Origin: an uncultured Saprospiraceae bacterium
GTDB lineage: Bacteria; Bacteroidota; Bacteroidia; Chitinophagales; Saprospiraceae
Length of the DNA stretch: 64,000 bases
NCBI GenBank assembly: GCA_937980645.1
Contig: CALJPQ010000014.1
Coordinates: 1 to 64,000 of the forward strand
Reading direction: 5' to 3'
How positions within the stretch are numbered: position 1 is the stretch's first letter; every line of letters starts with the position of its first letter. Below the pieces are notes generated by a model. That model did no database searches and was not told the origin of the DNA. It saw only the letters and a program-made list of their open reading frames with translations. This document shows, one piece after another, positions 60,581 through 64,000 of this stretch. The position numbers were made by a program, and so were the translations under genes.

Positions 60581-60923
60581 GGTCGGAATAAATGTTGTGA
60601 GTGATGAGATGAAAAGAATACGCAGTGTTCAAACAGGCAGGCTCATCGGGCGGGATGGATGTCTGACGGGCGTCAGCGAGAACTGCGTATGTCAAGATTA
60701 AAAAACACCGGTGTTGCGGATGGCTCCGGCAAAGAAACAGCGCTTAAACGTGTTCAGCAAGCGGTTGCGCATAGGGCAAATGTTAAATTTTAACCACTCC
60801 TTTACAATTGCGGGTTTGTCCGTGGGTGCTTTCCCTGAGGCGGCCTCTCTCAAAAGGAGTAATTTCTAAATCCGGGCAGTGTCGTTGCGCGCCCTAACTT
60901 TGCCCGCCGACAAGAATACGCCC
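60581..60923. other. 343-nt divergent intergenic region
   Basis: The only clear element is TAACTTTG at 60895-60902 for the plus-strand gene. For the minus-strand DUF1800 gene, TGTTTG near 60631 and TATTCTTTTC are weak promoter candidates. No gene or repeat is supported. Confidence 0.7.
60895..60902 (+). promoter_or_regulatory. TAACTTTG -7 element of the TMTC-like gene
   Basis: A TAnnTTTG match lies 21 nt before the ATG at 60924. This supports the internal ATG over the longer frame at 60879. Confidence 0.6.
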
Positions 60924-62945
60924 ATGGCAAAGAAAAAAACGAAGCCCTCGCTTTCCACTACTCGCCCATCTGCTGCGGCTGCGCCTTCGCGCCCGTCGCC
61001 AGTAGCGGCTGCCCCAGCTACCACGCCTGCCAGCCTCTGGGATCGCTTTGACCGGCCGCTCCTGTGGGGCGCCGTGCTGGCCACGCTGACGGCCTTAGTC
61101 TATTGGGCTTCGCTATCGAACGGTTTTATGGTGTTTGATGATGACAAAGCCATTCGTTACAATGAGGTCATTAAAAACCCGACATTTCGCAACATCTTCT
61201 TCAGCAACAACTTAGGCATGTACGCCCCCGTTACGTGGCTGGGCTATGCGCTGGTGTACGCCATTGCGGGCGAAAATGCTTCGGCATTTCACACCTTTAG
61301 CCTGCTGCTGCACATCGGCTGCGTGCTGACGGTATTTGCCCTGATGCGCCGCCTGCAACCTGATCGCGAAGTGGCCTTCTTCACCGCCTTGCTCTTTGCT
61401 CTGCACCCCATACAGGTGGAAGCAACCAGCTGGATTGCTGGCCAGAGTGCGCTGACCTTTTCGTTTTTTTACCTGCTGGGGCTGCTGGCCTATGTACACT
61501 ACCAACAGCGGCGGCGAGGGCTGTTCTATGGTCTGACGTTGCTGGCCTTTGTGCTGTCTGTATTGGCCAAGTCGGCTGCCGTTACGCTGCCGCTCTTGCT
61601 GCTGGCTTTAGACTGGTATCAGCAGGGCAAATGGCGCTGGGCCAACGTGTGGAACAAAATACCCTTTTTCGCCATCAGCCTCGTTTTCGGCCTTTACACC
61701 TTTTTCACCCGCGAAGCCGAAGGACACCAGCTGGTGGTGGCATCCAAGGCGTACAACCTGTTCGACCGTTTTTTGATGGTGTGCCACTCGCTGCTGTTTT
61801 ATCCGGTAAAGTTACTGGCGCCGCTGCGGCTGAGCATCTATTACCCCATGGAAAAGACCGGCGGCGTGTGGTCTTGGGACTATTACGCGGCCCCTCTAGC
61901 TGTGGGCGTTCTGGCGTGGTTGGTCTGGCGTTTTGCCCAAAAACAGCGCGTTGTCGGGTTAAGTGCTTTGTGGTATTTGTTGCCTCTGGTCGTCATGCTG
62001 CCCTACGTTACGGTGGGCACGTTCGAGATGCGCTCCGACCGCTATGTGTACATTTCATCGGTGGGCTTCTTTTTGCTGTTGGTATGGTTGGCGCAGCGCT
62101 TAAGCCCTGGTATTCGCTGGGCTTTGCTGGGTGTGCTGGCGGCCTTTTATGGCTATCTGGCCCATCAGCGTAGTCTGGTCTGGAAAAACGAGGTCTCTGT
62201 TTTCCGCGATTGTATTGAAAAGCAGCCTCAATCTCCGCTGTGCCAGTGCAACCTGGCCTATGGCGAATTGCTCAACCACGAATACGAAAACTCCATCAAG
62301 CACTACACCGAAGCCCTGCAGCTCGACCCTACCTATGTGGAGTCCTACAACGGGCGTGGTCAGGCATACCTCATGCTGGAACGTTACGAAGAAGCCTTAG
62401 CCGATTTTGACAAGGCCATCGAAGCCGGCATCGTTACGCCGCGCATCTTCCTCAATCGCGGCAAATGCCATTTTATCCTGAAAAAACCTGAACTGGCCTT
62501 GCCCGACCTGAAACGCAGCCTCGAATTGGAGCCCCGCAACCCGGAAACCTATCTGTACAAAGGGCTGGCCGAAAACCAGACGGGCAACCCGGAACAAGCC
62601 CTGGCTGACTTCGCTAAAGCGCTCGAACTCAGCCCCAACCTCATAGATGCCCACCTCAACCGGGCCTTAGTGCTGGCCAACCTGAAACGCTACGAAGAAG
62701 CCATTGCCGACTATACAGCCGTAATCAATGTGAACGAAGGCATCCCGACGGCGTGGAACAACCGCGCCGCCGCCTACATGATGCTGGGCCAATACGACAA
62801 GGCTTTAGCCGATGTCAATCGGGCGCTGCACCTTAATCCGAACTACACCATTGCCTACCGAACACGAGCCAACATTTACCGGGCATTAGGCCAACTGCAA
62901 CAGGCGGAAGCCGATATGCAGCGCTCCCTACAATCAGGTCGGTAG
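60924..62945 (+). CDS. TMTC-like membrane protein with TPR repeats
   Basis: This 673-aa protein has an Ala/Ser/Pro-rich basic N-terminus, about ten membrane helices (about 45-425) and at least five tetratricopeptide repeats (about 450-670, for example YVESYNGRGQAYLMLERYEEA). The first loop holds NGFMVFDDDKAIRYN, whose acidic pair fits the catalytic site of GT-C glycosyltransferases; FALHPIQVEATSWIAGQ is a second family motif. The whole resembles TMTC-type O-mannosyltransferases and their bacterial relatives, which would glycosylate exported proteins. This activity is inferred. It overlaps the convergent alpha/beta hydrolase gene by 12 nt. Confidence 0.82.
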   Translation: MAKKKTKPSLSTTRPSAAAAPSRPSPVAAAPATTPASLWDRFDRPLLWGAVLATLTALVYWASLSNGFMVFDDDKAIRYNEVIKNPTFRNIFFSNNLGMYAPVTWLGYALVYAIAGENASAFHTFSLLLHIGCVLTVFALMRRLQPDREVAFFTALLFALHPIQVEATSWIAGQSALTFSFFYLLGLLAYVHYQQRRRGLFYGLTLLAFVLSVLAKSAAVTLPLLLLALDWYQQGKWRWANVWNKIPFFAISLVFGLYTFFTREAEGHQLVVASKAYNLFDRFLMVCHSLLFYPVKLLAPLRLSIYYPMEKTGGVWSWDYYAAPLAVGVLAWLVWRFAQKQRVVGLSALWYLLPLVVMLPYVTVGTFEMRSDRYVYISSVGFFLLLVWLAQRLSPGIRWALLGVLAAFYGYLAHQRSLVWKNEVSVFRDCIEKQPQSPLCQCNLAYGELLNHEYENSIKHYTEALQLDPTYVESYNGRGQAYLMLERYEEALADFDKAIEAGIVTPRIFLNRGKCHFILKKPELALPDLKRSLELEPRNPETYLYKGLAENQTGNPEQALADFAKALELSPNLIDAHLNRALVLANLKRYEEAIADYTAVINVNEGIPTAWNNRAAAYMMLGQYDKALADVNRALHLNPNYTIAYRTRANIYRALGQLQQAEADMQRSLQSGR

Positions 62946-63791
62946 GCCTTGGCGGGCGAAATCCAGCACGATGTTCACCGCCTGTGGGGCCGTCAGGCCG
63001 TGGCCCAGCCCCTCTGTGGCTGTCAGGCGTGCTCCCGGCCAGGCTGTGCACAGGCGTTCGCTTTCGCTGAAATGCGTTACACGGTCGTGCCGGTCGTGCA
63101 ACAGCAAGGCCTCAACATCGCCCAAATCGCGCACGACTGCCGTCAGGTCGTATTCCGCAATGCGGCGCCCTGACAGGCGCACGATGAAATCATCCATGGC
63201 CGCTATCAACGCCGGCTCGGCACCAATAAGGCGACGCCCGTTTTCCATCACATGGGCCAGCGAGGCAAAGGATGCCATAATGACCGCTCGCCGCGGGCGC
63301 AACGCCGGCTCGGCTGCTCCCATCGCCCAAATGCTGGATGCCCCGCCTACGGAATGGCCAATCATCAGCTGGACAGGCCCTTCGCGTTCCAACAGCACGC
63401 GCAACACGTCAGCGTAGCGGATCATGTTGAAATGCCAACCCGACGAACGCCCATGTGCCGGCGCATCCAACGCAACGACACGGTAACCCGCCCCCAGCAG
63501 ACCCGGTCCAATCTTGCGCCAACGGCCGGCATGGCTCTCCCAGCCATGCGCCAAAAGCGCCACCGGACGCCCCGCTTCGCCCCAGCGGTACACAGCAATG
63601 CGCTGCTCGCCTATGGGTAGATATTCTTGCCGGGCCGTCTCCAAGAAGGCCTGCTCTTGAGGTTTAACCTTGCGCGGACGCGGCAAACCAAACAAATAAA
63701 ACGCTGCCTGCGCCGTCGTTTGCGGCGCTATACGAACGCCGGCATTCAGCACAGCGCCCAACACTTGCACTACGGGTTTTGCTCGCATCAT
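62934..63791 (-). CDS. Alpha/beta hydrolase
   Basis: This 285-aa hydrolase has the nucleophile elbow GHSVGGASS near 144 and the oxyanion-side motif LLAHGWESHAGRW near 78. The acid is in LLLHDRHDRVTHF near 232, and the final His is in GLGHGLTAP near 263. Substrate is not predictable. An N-terminal hydrophobic stretch (VVQVLGAVLNAGVRI) could be an anchor. It lies 6 nt downstream of the partial T9SS cargo gene on the same strand, so they may be cotranscribed. ATG at 63788 is an alternative start. Confidence 0.9.
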   Translation of the reverse strand: MMRAKPVVQVLGAVLNAGVRIAPQTTAQAAFYLFGLPRPRKVKPQEQAFLETARQEYLPIGEQRIAVYRWGEAGRPVALLAHGWESHAGRWRKIGPGLLGAGYRVVALDAPAHGRSSGWHFNMIRYADVLRVLLEREGPVQLMIGHSVGGASSIWAMGAAEPALRPRRAVIMASFASLAHVMENGRRLIGAEPALIAAMDDFIVRLSGRRIAEYDLTAVVRDLGDVEALLLHDRHDRVTHFSESERLCTAWPGARLTATEGLGHGLTAPQAVNIVLDFARQGLPT

Positions 63792-63797
63792 ATTCCA

Positions 63798-64000
63798 TTA
63801 CGGATTTTTATAGAAAAAACATCCTTGCCATACCTGACGACTCGACGCCACGCGGAGACAATACATCCCGTCAGCAAGGCCGCTCAGCGCTATTTCTCCA
63901 GAGGTACCTGTCCTGGTGGTTTGCCGAACGACCTCTCCTATGACATTCACCATAAACACCTGAAAGGCATCCTCGTTCACTTCGGCTGTCTCCGGCCATT
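63798..64000 (-). CDS. T9SS type A cargo protein, C-terminal fragment
   Basis: Only the last 66 codons are inside the window; the frame runs off the right edge without a start. The visible part, AFQVFMVNVIGEVVRQ to GMYCLRVASSRQVWQGCFFY, matches the end of a T9SS type A sorting domain. The rest of the protein is beyond base 64000, so its function is unknown. Confidence 0.75.
   Translation of the reverse strand, partial: WPETAEVNEDAFQVFMVNVIGEVVRQTTRTGTSGEIALSGLADGMYCLRVASSRQVWQGCFFYKNP

Overview
The window comes from a member of the Bacteroidota, most likely a gliding or Saprospira/Chitinophaga-like lineage. The evidence is internal. Many secreted proteins carry type IX secretion (T9SS) C-terminal sorting domains, there are SprB-type repeats and TonB-dependent receptors of Bacteroidota type, and Shine-Dalgarno sequences are scarce. 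Several genes are preceded by the TAnnTTTG -7 promoter element of this phylum. No rRNA or tRNA gene was recognised.

Layout. 1-2088: the trailer-side part of a CRISPR array (29-nt repeats, 32 spacers), cut by the left edge; no cas gene is visible. 2217-3263: a PhoD-like phosphatase. 3294-10170, all on the minus strand: two adjacent transcription units. One is tsdA, a SoxB-like esterase, a small membrane protein and a Crp/Fnr regulator. The other is a lipid-anchored beta carbonic anhydrase, a DsrE-like protein and an OprD-like porin. Each unit has a GTGA-N6-TCAC palindrome about 145-150 nt before its first gene, at nearly the same distance from a -7-like box. I read this as a small Crp-controlled thiosulfate module and the best candidate system in the window. 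10625-24119: a lipoprotein, ribH, a probable metal-linked TonB receptor with a Cys-rich partner, an amidohydrolase, a DUF937 protein, an S9 peptidase, two T9SS cargo proteins, and infC-rpmI-rplT. 24372-38846: priA, a T9SS M36 metalloprotease, a class A PBP, a DUF4350 protein, lepB, an unknown 470-aa protein and rpsP. 39285-48012: an outer-membrane beta-barrel protein and a 2005-aa multidomain surface protein. 48192-53583: a tight five-gene glycan operon (methyltransferase, three GT4-like glycosyltransferases, a polymerase/ligase-like membrane protein). 53654-64000: a K+/H+ antiporter, a T9SS type B protein, a DUF1501/DUF1800 pair, a TMTC-like TPR membrane protein, an alpha/beta hydrolase, and the C-terminal end of another T9SS cargo protein.

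How they work together. The sulfur module would import anions (OprD), oxidise thiosulfate to tetrathionate in the periplasm (TsdA), hydrolyse sulfur-bound sulfate (SoxB-like) and carry sulfur (DsrE-like), under its own Crp/Fnr regulator. T9SS cargo genes, surface adhesins and the glycan operon point to an elaborate cell surface. The array itself yields a PAM estimate, because two spacers overlap on opposite strands of one target. All functional calls are from motif reading; no database search was run.
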